From Lacrimispora algidixylanolytica (lineage in GTDB: Bacteria > Bacillota > Clostridia > Lachnospirales > Lachnospiraceae), in NCBI RefSeq assembly GCF_003609635.1, contig NZ_MCIA01000001.1:62001-126000 (forward strand): a stretch of 64,000 nt of DNA. The letters are read 5' to 3'. Positions 10,096 to 18,741 of the stretch are shown here, piece by piece. Made by a program: the position numbers and the translations under genes. Numbering within the stretch: the first letter of the stretch is position 1; every line of letters begins with the position of its first letter. The notes beneath the pieces are model-generated. The model saw nothing but the letters and a program-made list of their open reading frames with translations. It had not been told where the DNA came from and did not search any database.

Positions 10096-11451
10096 TTATT
10101 TTACTATACCTTCAGTACTTTCTTTCATAAACATAATCTTAGGCGTCATAATAATCAGTTTTAAGTCTAAAAAAATCGAATAATATCTGATGTATGTTAA
10201 ATCTAACTTTAGTTTATCATAAGCCGTTGTACTGTATTTTCCATAGATTTGAGCATACCCTGTCAGACCAGCTTTAACCTTTAATCTATAATCAAATTCA
10301 GGAATTTCTTTTACTATTTCTCCCACTATCTCCGGCCGCTCAGGCCTTGGACCTACCACCGACATGTCCCCTTTTAGAATGTTTATGATTTGAGGTAACT
10401 CGTCCATTCTAGTTGATCTCAATAGTTTACCCATCGTATGAATTCGAGGATCTTTTTCGCTTGCAAGTATGGGCCCCGATTTTACTTCCGCATCTACTAC
10501 CATGGTTCGAAATTTATAAATCATGAAAAGCTTTCCGTCTCTCGTTAGTCGTTCCTGTTTATAAAATATTGGGCCTCTATCTGTTAGCTTTATACCAATA
10601 CAGGCAAGTAAGAAAACTGGAGAAAAAAGAATCAACATAATTATAGATATAATTATATCTTCACAACGTTTTATACATTGTTGTTCAATTGATAGCCCCA
10701 AATTCCTTGAAAGTAATAATGGAGAATCAAACAGATTGAGTTCATCTGAGCTCCTTAACAAGATATCTGAAATTTTGGGAACACTGTAAGACCGCTTACC
10801 ATTCTGGAAACAATACTTAATAATCTGGTTTCTTTCATGAGAGGGCATGTCCCCCACAATGACTCCATCATATCTAGATATAAGATTCTCAATGGCTTCA
10901 AAATCTTCTTTATAAGATACCAATTCACATATTTCATATTTGTCTTCTCTAGATTTAATATTGTTCTTTAGATGATAGTCGTGATAGTCACCAGTTATCA
11001 ACAGCATTTTTCTTGGGGGGAAAATGTGTCTGTATACAAAATGAAATAAAATAGTCCAAGTAAATATAAGCACAATATCTATGAATGTCATTAAAATAAT
11101 ATATATAGGACTCACAAACCTTTTATCAAGTACTGCAATTTGAAAATATACAAAAAAATTGGAAAAAAAGACTGATATTCCTTGAGAATATATTAGGTTT
11201 GTGTTTTTTAAATATCCAATCTTAAAGCCACCATATGTATACATAAAAAAAGCGAGTAGAACTATATACATTAAAACGATTACCCAATTTCCTCTTCGAA
11301 AAAAGGGAGTTTGTAGTATATAGCGATTATAATATCCTACCCAAAAAACTGCATAAATAGCACCCAATCCTGCCATAAGAACAGATGAAAACAATAATTT
11401 TATTAGACGTTTGTATTTTTCTCTTGATTTTTGCTCATTCATTATCTTCAC
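10096..11451 (-). CDS. Initiating polyprenyl-phosphate glycosyl-1-phosphate transferase
   Basis: Transfers a sugar-1-phosphate from a nucleotide sugar to undecaprenyl phosphate, the first membrane step of glycan assembly. Residues 1-150 hold about four or five membrane segments, 150-255 a Rossmann-like region (ITGDYHDYH, GVIVGDM), and about 265-451 the bacterial sugar transferase domain: KLTDRGPIFYKQERLTRDG, YKFRTM, RIHTMGKLLRSTRMDELPQ, GDMSVVGPRPERPE and KAGLTGYAQI. This is the WbaP/WcaJ/CpsE architecture; the sugar is probably Glc, Gal or an aminosugar. The start is GTG 11451 or ATG 11442; both have only weak ribosome sites. Confidence 0.93.
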   Translation of the reverse strand: MKIMNEQKSREKYKRLIKLLFSSVLMAGLGAIYAVFWVGYYNRYILQTPFFRRGNWVIVLMYIVLLAFFMYTYGGFKIGYLKNTNLIYSQGISVFFSNFFVYFQIAVLDKRFVSPIYIILMTFIDIVLIFTWTILFHFVYRHIFPPRKMLLITGDYHDYHLKNNIKSREDKYEICELVSYKEDFEAIENLISRYDGVIVGDMPSHERNQIIKYCFQNGKRSYSVPKISDILLRSSDELNLFDSPLLLSRNLGLSIEQQCIKRCEDIIISIIMLILFSPVFLLACIGIKLTDRGPIFYKQERLTRDGKLFMIYKFRTMVVDAEVKSGPILASEKDPRIHTMGKLLRSTRMDELPQIINILKGDMSVVGPRPERPEIVGEIVKEIPEFDYRLKVKAGLTGYAQIYGKYSTTAYDKLKLDLTYIRYYSIFLDLKLIIMTPKIMFMKESTEGIVK

Positions 11452-11628
11452 TCAATTCCCTAGTTTTAACTATAGCAATTATCTACTTTAGTTATTAATT
11501 TAGCACAATGATCCCATACAGTATATCATTTTGAATGAACTACCGCAACTTAATCTATTATGAAATATATGTCATATTATTTAATAATTTGTAAATATAT
11601 ACTTTTAATCTATCTATGACCTAAATAA

Positions 11629-11660
11629 AAATAGAGCCAGAAATTTTCTCCAGCTCCAAA
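11629..11660 (-). terminator. Probable intrinsic terminator after the ligase-like gene
   Basis: Read on the minus strand, GAGCTGG and CTGGCTC form a 7-pair stem with two G-U pairs around a 9-base loop, followed by TATTTTTATTT. It lies 12 bases past the stop of the 518-residue membrane protein. The stem is short, so some transcription may continue into the downstream cluster. Confidence 0.5.
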
Positions 11661-11671
11661 ATTGATCTAGT

Positions 11672-13228
11672 TTACATATCACTATGCTTTGCAGATGCTA
11701 TTCCTAACAAAATCCAAAATACTGGTGTAATAATCGGTAAATTTAAGTTGACTAAAGCCTGGATACTGTAACATATTATTCCAAAAATAGCCGCTACAAC
11801 ATAATAATTATCACTGTATAATTTTAATCCCCTTTTAATAACACTAATGATAAAACTGATGTAAGAAATTAGTCCTATCACTCCTACAGTTATAAGAAGC
11901 TGTAAATATTCGTTATGTGCATTATCAAAAATTTCATTATAAGGGTTATTTACAGTCTTCTGCAATAATAAAATACCAAGGGTCTCTGGTCCATAACCTA
12001 CGAGCTTATGCCAAATAGGAAATCTAAAATAACACTCCATAGCATTTCGCCAAATATAACCTCTATGAGTTCCCCATTCATCATCCAATAAAAGAAACGA
12101 AGATAAGTTACCATATTTGTTGACATTATTCAAAAAATTGCAATCATAAATAATAAATAATATACTTACAAAAAGCAATAATAACAATCCCAACCAACAA
12201 TAGCATAAAGTCTTTCCATACTCAATTATATTTTTTTTCTTTATGTGATCATGAAAAAACCATATACCTACAATCAACCAAAATATAGTTATTAATAAAA
12301 GTAACCATCTAAAATTAGCTATTAAATTAAACGAGCTATTAATGCCAATAACACGATTTCCCATATAATCATTAATCCAACTAATGCATTGGACAACAGA
12401 AAAAAAAGTGGCAATTACAATAATATAACGTCTTAATCCTATATTATTTTTAAACAAAAACAGCGGTAAAATACCAAAAAGGGCACCTAATGAAAGGTAA
12501 GCATTATCGCTAACTCCCATAATAATTGCAAAAAAACCTATTAACATGCAAATAAAATAAAATATGGTTCGTTTAATATTTCTTTCAAAGGAGAACAACA
12601 CAGTAGTTAAAGCTACTATCATGCCTATATAAGCAGTATAAGTGTTTATATTACCAATGGTAGATGTGAAAATATCTTTTTGATTCTCTAGCATTGGTGC
12701 TTTGAATCCCAATATATCTAATTTAAAATAATCTGAAATTCCTAGCAAACAAACTACTATACCTGCAAATAAAATATAATCAACATATTTACTACGAAAT
12801 CTCCAAAGCTTACTTATACAAAGATAAGTAATTACATATCCTGTTATTAAAAATAATCCTGTTAATCTACCTTCATTTCCCCAGAACGATTCATATACGT
12901 AATCTGATGTGATAGTCGAAACAGATGCTATTAAGTAAAAAACCAAAACAAAAAAATCAGGCCACGTGAGTTTATTTATTCCAGTTTTTATCTTCTCTTT
13001 ACTAAGTGATTCAAACCATTTAATTTTAGTTAAAATGGAATATACTAGAAGGATTGCTAACATCACAATTGTACATGAGCAATAATAGTAATACTTAAAT
13101 ACTAGAATATCAAAATACTTATCTCTAACTATGAGAGGTAAACCTACCCCTATAAGAATAATATATATACTTAATATTATTCTTATAAATTTATCTTTTT
13201 CAATATTGTTCATCTTAATCTTATCCAT
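11672..13228 (-). CDS. O-antigen ligase/polymerase-like membrane protein (Wzy/WaaL family)
   Basis: A 518-residue polytopic protein with about 11-12 hydrophobic segments and a large loop near residues 375-435 containing the family features: GTHRGYIWRNAMECY, VGYGPETLG and NPYNEIFDNAHNEYLQ. The H-N-E-Y-L part is the diagnostic Wzy_C/O-antigen ligase motif. In Wzx/Wzy systems such proteins polymerise repeat units; in ABC-export S-layer clusters they transfer the finished glycan to a protein or wall acceptor. This cluster encodes an ABC exporter and no visible Wzx, so a ligase role is plausible. It is the first gene of the cluster and has very low GC content. Confidence 0.88.
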   Translation of the reverse strand: MDKIKMNNIEKDKFIRIILSIYIILIGVGLPLIVRDKYFDILVFKYYYYCSCTIVMLAILLVYSILTKIKWFESLSKEKIKTGINKLTWPDFFVLVFYLIASVSTITSDYVYESFWGNEGRLTGLFLITGYVITYLCISKLWRFRSKYVDYILFAGIVVCLLGISDYFKLDILGFKAPMLENQKDIFTSTIGNINTYTAYIGMIVALTTVLFSFERNIKRTIFYFICMLIGFFAIIMGVSDNAYLSLGALFGILPLFLFKNNIGLRRYIIVIATFFSVVQCISWINDYMGNRVIGINSSFNLIANFRWLLLLITIFWLIVGIWFFHDHIKKKNIIEYGKTLCYCWLGLLLLLFVSILFIIYDCNFLNNVNKYGNLSSFLLLDDEWGTHRGYIWRNAMECYFRFPIWHKLVGYGPETLGILLLQKTVNNPYNEIFDNAHNEYLQLLITVGVIGLISYISFIISVIKRGLKLYSDNYYVVAAIFGIICYSIQALVNLNLPIITPVFWILLGIASAKHSDM

Positions 13229-13283
13229 TTTTTCCTTTCTTCAAAATTCTTGCTATTACACTTACTTCTATTATACTTAACAT

Positions 13284-13312
13284 AGTATAACATCAGCTGC
13301 TTGACAAATCAA
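13284..13312 (-). promoter_or_regulatory. Sigma-A promoter for the 1-13 kb glycan cluster
   Basis: On the minus strand TTGATT (13312-13307) and TATACT (13289-13284) are separated by 17 bases. Transcription would start about 50 bases before ATG 13228, ahead of the whole minus-strand cluster. Confidence 0.6.
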
Positions 13313-13740
13313 CTTAACTTTTCAAAGTAAAACTGTTGCTCATATCCCCTCAAAGAGGCGTTATCTATACATATAGTATAGCAAATGATTATGGAGACAC
13401 CATTCTTATTATACAGAGTAGCAGATTGATAATTTATTTCATTTCACAGTTATGCTAACCCTTTCATTAATACATTTTAACTCCATATAAGCATCTATAA
13501 TCAGGACGTCAGTCAAACACTATTAACCCCCAAAAAAAGTTTTTGGATTACGCTTTATCAATCGCCGGATGTAGGTACTGAAAATTATGATAGATTTATT
13601 GCTTTTGTAACATTAACATGTCATAACAGAATAAATACTCCAAATGGAGATGAAGACTTGTTAGTTAAAAATACAATAATTAGCATCAAGTACTAATTAC
13701 AGGCTCTATGCGGAATGTCTGGGTGTGTATGGCAAGCATA
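13313..13740. other. Non-coding stretch behind the cluster promoter
   Basis: No open frame, RNA gene or clear hairpin is seen here. The sequence is AT-rich with stops in all frames and leads into the decayed transposase region, so it probably also consists of degraded mobile-element or recombination-derived DNA. Confidence 0.4.
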
Positions 13741-14440
13741 AGAAGATTACTAGTGCATCCTCGGAGATCCTCAAAAGCACCTGATCCCGGATAGCCAGCT
13801 GGATCACACATAGAGACATCTGACTGATAACTCAAGTGACATTCCCAGATCAAAGATGTTGAGAGTAAAATTCTTTGTGTGTGACATTAGCTTCCCTTAA
13901 TTAAACGAGCCAGAGCTCTCTTATCTCATGCAAAGATTATTGTGTATAAGTACCATCTCATCACCAGTCTGCTATGCCATCCTAAATGTAGACAAACTAC
14001 TCCAGCGATCTATGATAACATCTCTCTCAAAATATTACAAGCGAAGACGAAATATCATCCTGTCACGTTACAAAAAACCGATTAACGAGAATAAGCAGAT
14101 TCACACCCTAATCTACCAGTACAACGACGGTTTTTACCCGACCCATATGATAAAAGAATGGTTTAGCAATTTCTGCCATATGGAGTCCTACCACAAGAAG
14201 TAACATGTATTAGGCGTTTAGATTGCCTGTATCAGGTAATGTGTGTCACAGAATTTGAAAATTATGACATAATGATCCGACTTTGAAAAAAGCTTGAATG
14301 CTTATAATATGGAATCACCAACGGAGTCACAGAGGTACTTAACAAGAATACTAAGGGTCATAACGAAGATCTAAACAAATCCTTAACTTCAATCGGTTCA
14401 GGGCCCAGAAACTTCATTGTACATCTAAAAAAATGGTAAT
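13741..14440 (+). pseudogene. Decayed ISL3-family transposase remnant
   Basis: No intact frame spans this region, but separate frames give pieces in the order expected of an ISL3-type transposase. Near 13835-13897 is DIPRSKMLRVKFFVCDIS, recalling the end of the N-terminal zinc-ribbon region. At 14041-14200 a frame reads RRRNIILSRYKKPINENK and then LIYQYNDGFYPTHMIKEWFS. Near 14250-14275 is EFENYDIMIRL. At 14309-14371 is YGITNGVTEVLNKNTKGHNE, recalling the family's SNGxxEGxNNKIK motif, followed at about 14397 by GPRNF, recalling YGFRNF. At least three frame changes separate the pieces. The family match is by eye. Confidence 0.5.
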
Positions 14441-14555
14441 CGATGCATAGCTTAATTTGCATGCTCAAAAAGTCACATATTATAGAATCTGCAATCAAAA
14501 CAGCTCGAAATGCAAGAATGGAGTGAGATTCCAGAGAATCACACCTCAACTATTG

Positions 14556-14624
14556 ACAAAAATCCAAAAAGCGGAGCTGATGCTCCGTAAATGAATGCTC
14601 ATTTACTTTACATCAGCTCCGCTT
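14556..14624 (-). terminator. Intrinsic terminator of the secreted repeat-protein gene
   Basis: AAGCGGAGCTGATG (14569-14582) and CATCAGCTCCGCTT (14611-14624) form a perfect 14-base-pair stem. On the minus strand it is followed by TTTTTGGATTTTTG. It lies 13 bases after the stop codon at 14637. Confidence 0.9.
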
Positions 14625-14636
14625 AATTACATAAGA

Positions 14637-16328
14637 TTATTTGTTTTCAACAAACACAGCAGTGATCTGCTTGCTAGGATTTACAGCATAGCAACGGTCA
14701 TCGCCATCTTTTGCCTTAGTTTTGCTCTTCTGAACTGTACCAGCAGTGTTTACAAGTCTGTATTCAACTTTATCATCACGTTCTTTAGCCTTTACTTTGT
14801 CTTCAACATTATAGAACTCATCTACATTCTTACGAGTACCAACATTAGAATCAACATCAATATCATCTAAGAACTGCTCAGTTGAAAGTAATTTGATTTC
14901 AGAATACTTTCCATCTGTTCCCTTAGTTGCCTTTACAACAGCATACTTATCATCTTTATCAGCCTTCAACAGCATACCACCTAAATAATACTTGTCGCTA
15001 TCAACGCCAAATTTACCTTGGCCTTTTCCGCTTCCGGATTTATTGAATAAGAATGCATAAGTATCACCATCGATAGAGACATTCTGCTTTCCAGTCTTCA
15101 TAGCACCGTCATCACCATTACCAAAATAGTACATGCCATATTTAGCACCATAAACATTGTTCATATTATCTTTAAACTGATCACCATCTTTGAACTCAGT
15201 ATTAGCTACGCTATCAATTCCACCATCTCCGTAGATATTGTCAATCTTGGTAGAACTGTTTTCAATAAAGCTAATTACCTGAAGACCATCCTTCATTACG
15301 CCGCGCTCATTAAATGCATACTTCTTGCCATTAATGGTTTTGATTTCAGAAACAGTTAATTTACCATCTTTATCAGAATAGTACCAGTTAGTTTCATCAT
15401 CGTTGTAGTCCTCTTCGCTTAAATAAGAATCTGGAACAACCTGGAACCAACCCTTAGAGATTCTAGCGCCGTCTTCTGGACTACCATAATATCTGAAGTC
15501 CTTAATATAACCTTCGCTAGGGCTAGCTTCATTGGCTGTACTTGGAGTTACGCTCCAGTTAACCCATTCAGCATTCATACGACCATCCATATCGAAGCTG
15601 TATTTTTTACCATTGATCTTCTTGCCATTTTCTTCTTTCATCTTCTTACCATTGGTTTTGAAGTAGAACCAACGTGTCTGATTTTCATCATCGAAGACGT
15701 TTTTGCTAGAAGTTTTTACTTCTGCATCTTCCCAGGCCTGATCAACAATGTCGATAGAAACCCAGCCCATTGCCTGTGCGCCATCATTTTCATCGCCGCA
15801 GTAGTATGTGCCTTCTTTCCACTTGTCTTCATCAGTGGTTTCTCTTTCACCCTGATCATTTATCCAGCCATATAACATCTTACCATCATCATCAAAGACA
15901 TACTTCTTGCCATTTATAGTTTTGAAGTTAGCAGATGAACTGTTAGTAGCTTTTTTATAGGCCTTACCATTAGCGCCGAAATAGTACCAATGATTTGTTG
16001 GCTCATCTTCGCCATCGCTGTCATAATTCTCATTCTCAATGGAAACCCACTTGTTAGCTGCCATAGAACCGTTCTCATCTACATAGTAGAAATTATCATT
16101 GAATTCAACGATAACGTCGGTAGCCATCTCGCCATCTTCGTTTAAGTAGAACCAGTTGTCGCCGGATTTCTCCCACTTCTCTGTTTCCTTATCTCCGCTC
16201 TTGTCGTAGTACGTCCATGTACCGTTTTCTTCCTGCCAGCCAGTAGCTGCGAAAGAAGACATGGAAGCACCTAATGCAAGAAGTGCTGCTGTAGATAATA
16301 CAGCAACTAATTTAGTTTGCTTTCTCAT
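14637..16328 (-). CDS. Secreted cell-wall-binding repeat protein
   Basis: A 563-residue exported protein. ATG 16328 starts a signal peptide (MRKQTKLVAVLSTAALLALG, cleavage near SSFA-A, about residue 25) and has AAGGAGAG upstream; an in-frame start at 16475 lies outside the promoter and is rejected. The mature protein consists of degenerate aromatic/glycine repeats of the choline-binding type (units such as NWFYLNEDGEMATD, HWYYFGANGKA, KYSFDMDGRMNAEWV), interrupted by acidic inserts. No catalytic domain is seen. The last 130 residues lose the repeat pattern and are very charged. It probably binds wall polymers non-covalently, with an architectural or adhesive role. Confidence 0.88.
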   Translation of the reverse strand: MRKQTKLVAVLSTAALLALGASMSSFAATGWQEENGTWTYYDKSGDKETEKWEKSGDNWFYLNEDGEMATDVIVEFNDNFYYVDENGSMAANKWVSIENENYDSDGEDEPTNHWYYFGANGKAYKKATNSSSANFKTINGKKYVFDDDGKMLYGWINDQGERETTDEDKWKEGTYYCGDENDGAQAMGWVSIDIVDQAWEDAEVKTSSKNVFDDENQTRWFYFKTNGKKMKEENGKKINGKKYSFDMDGRMNAEWVNWSVTPSTANEASPSEGYIKDFRYYGSPEDGARISKGWFQVVPDSYLSEEDYNDDETNWYYSDKDGKLTVSEIKTINGKKYAFNERGVMKDGLQVISFIENSSTKIDNIYGDGGIDSVANTEFKDGDQFKDNMNNVYGAKYGMYYFGNGDDGAMKTGKQNVSIDGDTYAFLFNKSGSGKGQGKFGVDSDKYYLGGMLLKADKDDKYAVVKATKGTDGKYSEIKLLSTEQFLDDIDVDSNVGTRKNVDEFYNVEDKVKAKERDDKVEYRLVNTAGTVQKSKTKAKDGDDRCYAVNPSKQITAVFVENK

Positions 16329-16394
16329 AATTAATGCACTCTCCTTTTTCTCTTTGAAATACTTTTCTGAAATTCCTAATAGCATTACGAGGTA

Positions 16395-16423
16395 ATTATA
16401 CTTCGTCAAATGGAAATTATCAA
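16395..16423 (-). promoter_or_regulatory. Sigma-A promoter of the secreted repeat-protein gene
   Basis: Minus-strand TTGATA (16423-16418) and a consensus TATAAT (16400-16395) with exactly 17 bases between. It predicts a leader of about 60 bases before ATG 16328. Confidence 0.75.
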
Positions 16424-16693
16424 TACTTTTTTTACATTTTTTGCATATTTTGCTAAAAACAAAAAAAATTAACATTTCCGGCAGAAGCTATCAATTCCTC
16501 CATCACATGGTACATTATAATACATTTACTGGGAAATTACCATAACTTTTCTCTGTTCATTTCCTTACATAATCTTTACGAAATTGGATTATTTTGTAAA
16601 GATTGTATTTTTATGTATACAAAACCCTCGTTTTTGGTGTAAACATGGCTTAATGGCGCTTTTTTCTATTAATATTTTATTATGAATCTAATA
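16424..16693. other. AT-rich intergenic region between divergent promoters
   Basis: The 470-base gap between ATG 16328 and ATG 16799 has a promoter at each end. The middle part is AT-rich, with runs of T and A and no convincing hairpin, repeat or open frame. Confidence 0.5.
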
Positions 16694-16721
16694 TTGATTT
16701 TTACCAATTCGATGGTATAAT
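16694..16721 (+). promoter_or_regulatory. Sigma-A promoter of the cytidylyltransferase/kinase fusion gene
   Basis: TTGATT (16694-16699), a 16-base spacer and TATAAT (16716-16721) on the plus strand, about 77 bases before ATG 16799. Confidence 0.65.
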
Positions 16722-16798
16722 GTTCACATAATTACATTTTCACTCTAATATTGAACATCATCTTAAATCATATACTTACACACGGAGGTTATACTGCT

Positions 16799-18625
16799 AT
16801 GGATCGTAACGTTATTATCTGCCGCTCAATCTATGAGAACCCGGCTGTTACACAGAGAGAGCTGGCTAAGGAGCTTCATATTTCCCTTGGAACTGCCAAT
16901 AGTTTGGTAAAGGAGTGTTTGGACAAACAGCTCATTTCAATTAACAAAGGAAATGATTCCTATCAACTTTTGCTCGAAGGTCAATCTCTATTAAAAGCAA
17001 ACAAGGTAGACGGTGCCGTCATTATCGCTGCCGGATTTGGTTCTCGCTTTGTTCCTCTTACCTTCGAAACACCAAAAGGACTGTTAGAGGTTTTTGGAGA
17101 GCGCATGATTGAGCGTCAGATCCGCCAGCTTCATGAGGTTGGAATCACTGATATCACCATTGTGGTAGGATACTTGAAAGAGAAGTTTGAATACCTTATC
17201 GATAAATATCAAGTCAAGCTATTATATAATTCTGAGTATTCCAAGAAAAACACACTTACCACCATTTATCAAGCCAGGGAAATTTTTCGTGATAAAAACA
17301 TGTATGTTCTTTCCTCCGATAACTGGATGAGACATAACATGTACCATACTTATGAAGGAGGTGCATGGTATTCCTCCTCTTATATGGAAGGAGAAACTTC
17401 AGAATGGTGTCTTGATTATAATAAGAAAGGACGCATTCTTAATGTATTTGTGGGAGGTAAGGACCAGTGGGTAATGTACGGGCCTGCCTTTTTCTCTAAA
17501 TCATTTTCCAGTAAATTTCTACCAGTTTTAGAAGAATATTACCATCTTCCAGGGACAGAGCAGTTTTACTGGGAGAATGTTTATATGGAAATATTATCTG
17601 GAGAGGCGGCGAAAAGGTTGCCTGATGTTCCGGAGACAAAGCAGGAAATTGATTTATATATCAACCGGAGGCAAGCGGAGGAAGTCTACGAGTTTGAAAA
17701 TCTAGAGGAGCTTCGCCAGTTTGATGTAAAATATCAGCGTCATTCTGATAATGAGGCCATGGAATTGGTTTCTAAGGTATTTGAAGTTCCTGAATCTGAA
17801 ATTACAGAGATTCGTTGCCTAAAAGCTGGAATGACGAACAAATCATTTCTATTTAAAATAAAGGACCGCCATTATATCTGTCGGATTCCAGGGCCTGGGA
17901 CTGAGCTTTTAATCAACAGACAGCAAGAAAAGGATGTTTATGATGCCACCCACAATCTGGGGATAACAGAGAAAATCGTTTATTTTAGTGGGGAGACAGG
18001 ATATAAGATTGCGGAGTTTTACGAAGGGGCACAAAATGCAGATCCTGAAAATAAAGATGAAATCAAGCGCTGTATGAGACTTGTTCATAAATTTCACCAA
18101 TCTGGCTTAATGGTTCCCCATACCTTTGATTTTAAAGAGAGAATCGAGTTCTATGAGAAGCTTTGTAAGGCTCATGGTGATATATTGTTTGATGATTATA
18201 ATCTGGTGCGTGGTTACATGAAAGAGCTTTTAGACCGGCTTGACGGGCTGGGGCATGTAAAGGTTCTCTCCCATCTGGATACGGTGGTGGATAATTTCCT
18301 GATTCTGCCTAATGGAGAAATCAGGTTGATTGACTGGGAGTATGCTGGAATGTGCGATCCTTTGGTGGACATTGCCATGTGTGCGATTTATTCCTATTAT
18401 AATGAGGAGCAGACGGATCAGCTGATTGAGACTTATTTTGAACGTGAACCTTCTATGGAAGAACGGTTTACCGTGTATGCATATATGGCTCTAGGAGGAT
18501 TTTTATGGAGTCTTTGGGCTATTTATAAGGCATCTCTTGGTGAGGAATTTGGCGAATATACTCTAATCATGTACCGGTACGCTAAGAACTACTATAAAAA
18601 GTGTATTGATATTGTATTAGAATGA
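16799..18625 (+). CDS. HTH + CTP:phosphocholine cytidylyltransferase-like + choline kinase-like fusion (LicC-LicA type)
   Basis: A 608-residue protein with three parts. Residues 1-60 look like a winged helix-turn-helix (VTQRELAKELHISLGTANSL). Residues about 70-300 are a LicC-like nucleotidyltransferase: IIAAGFGSRFVPLTFETPKG, VVGYLKEKFEYL and LYNSEYSKKNTLTTIYQA. Residues about 320-600 are a choline/aminoglycoside kinase fold with GMTNKSFLFKI, the catalytic SHLDTVVDNF and RLIDWEYAGMCDP. It would phosphorylate an alcohol such as choline and activate it to a CDP derivative for decorating wall glycans. The start at 16799 follows GGAGG; the track of upstream codons from 16751 lacks a ribosome site. 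No licB or licD is visible, so choline as substrate is inferred. Confidence 0.85.
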   Translation: MDRNVIICRSIYENPAVTQRELAKELHISLGTANSLVKECLDKQLISINKGNDSYQLLLEGQSLLKANKVDGAVIIAAGFGSRFVPLTFETPKGLLEVFGERMIERQIRQLHEVGITDITIVVGYLKEKFEYLIDKYQVKLLYNSEYSKKNTLTTIYQAREIFRDKNMYVLSSDNWMRHNMYHTYEGGAWYSSSYMEGETSEWCLDYNKKGRILNVFVGGKDQWVMYGPAFFSKSFSSKFLPVLEEYYHLPGTEQFYWENVYMEILSGEAAKRLPDVPETKQEIDLYINRRQAEEVYEFENLEELRQFDVKYQRHSDNEAMELVSKVFEVPESEITEIRCLKAGMTNKSFLFKIKDRHYICRIPGPGTELLINRQQEKDVYDATHNLGITEKIVYFSGETGYKIAEFYEGAQNADPENKDEIKRCMRLVHKFHQSGLMVPHTFDFKERIEFYEKLCKAHGDILFDDYNLVRGYMKELLDRLDGLGHVKVLSHLDTVVDNFLILPNGEIRLIDWEYAGMCDPLVDIAMCAIYSYYNEEQTDQLIETYFEREPSMEERFTVYAYMALGGFLWSLWAIYKASLGEEFGEYTLIMYRYAKNYYKKCIDIVLE

Positions 18626-18685
18626 CATTTTTGGAAATTTGTCTGCAAATCGTAATAAAATGTTTAGGTTTTCCATCTGCTCCTA

Positions 18686-18694
18686 TGCTATAAT
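18686..18694 (+). promoter_or_regulatory. Extended -10 promoter before the Gly/Ser-tailed repeat protein
   Basis: TGCTATAAT is an extended -10 element (TGnTATAAT) with no good -35 at 17 bases. It lies 48 bases before ATG 18742. Confidence 0.5.
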
Positions 18695-18741
18695 GGCAAT
18701 ATGTGTAAATAGTTATGATAGAACAGGAGGAAGAGAACGGT

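Noticed and set aside
13928-14203. Open frame of 91 codons read as a separate small gene
   Set aside because: It lacks a ribosome site and its sequence fits the middle part of the decayed transposase, so it is included in the pseudogene.
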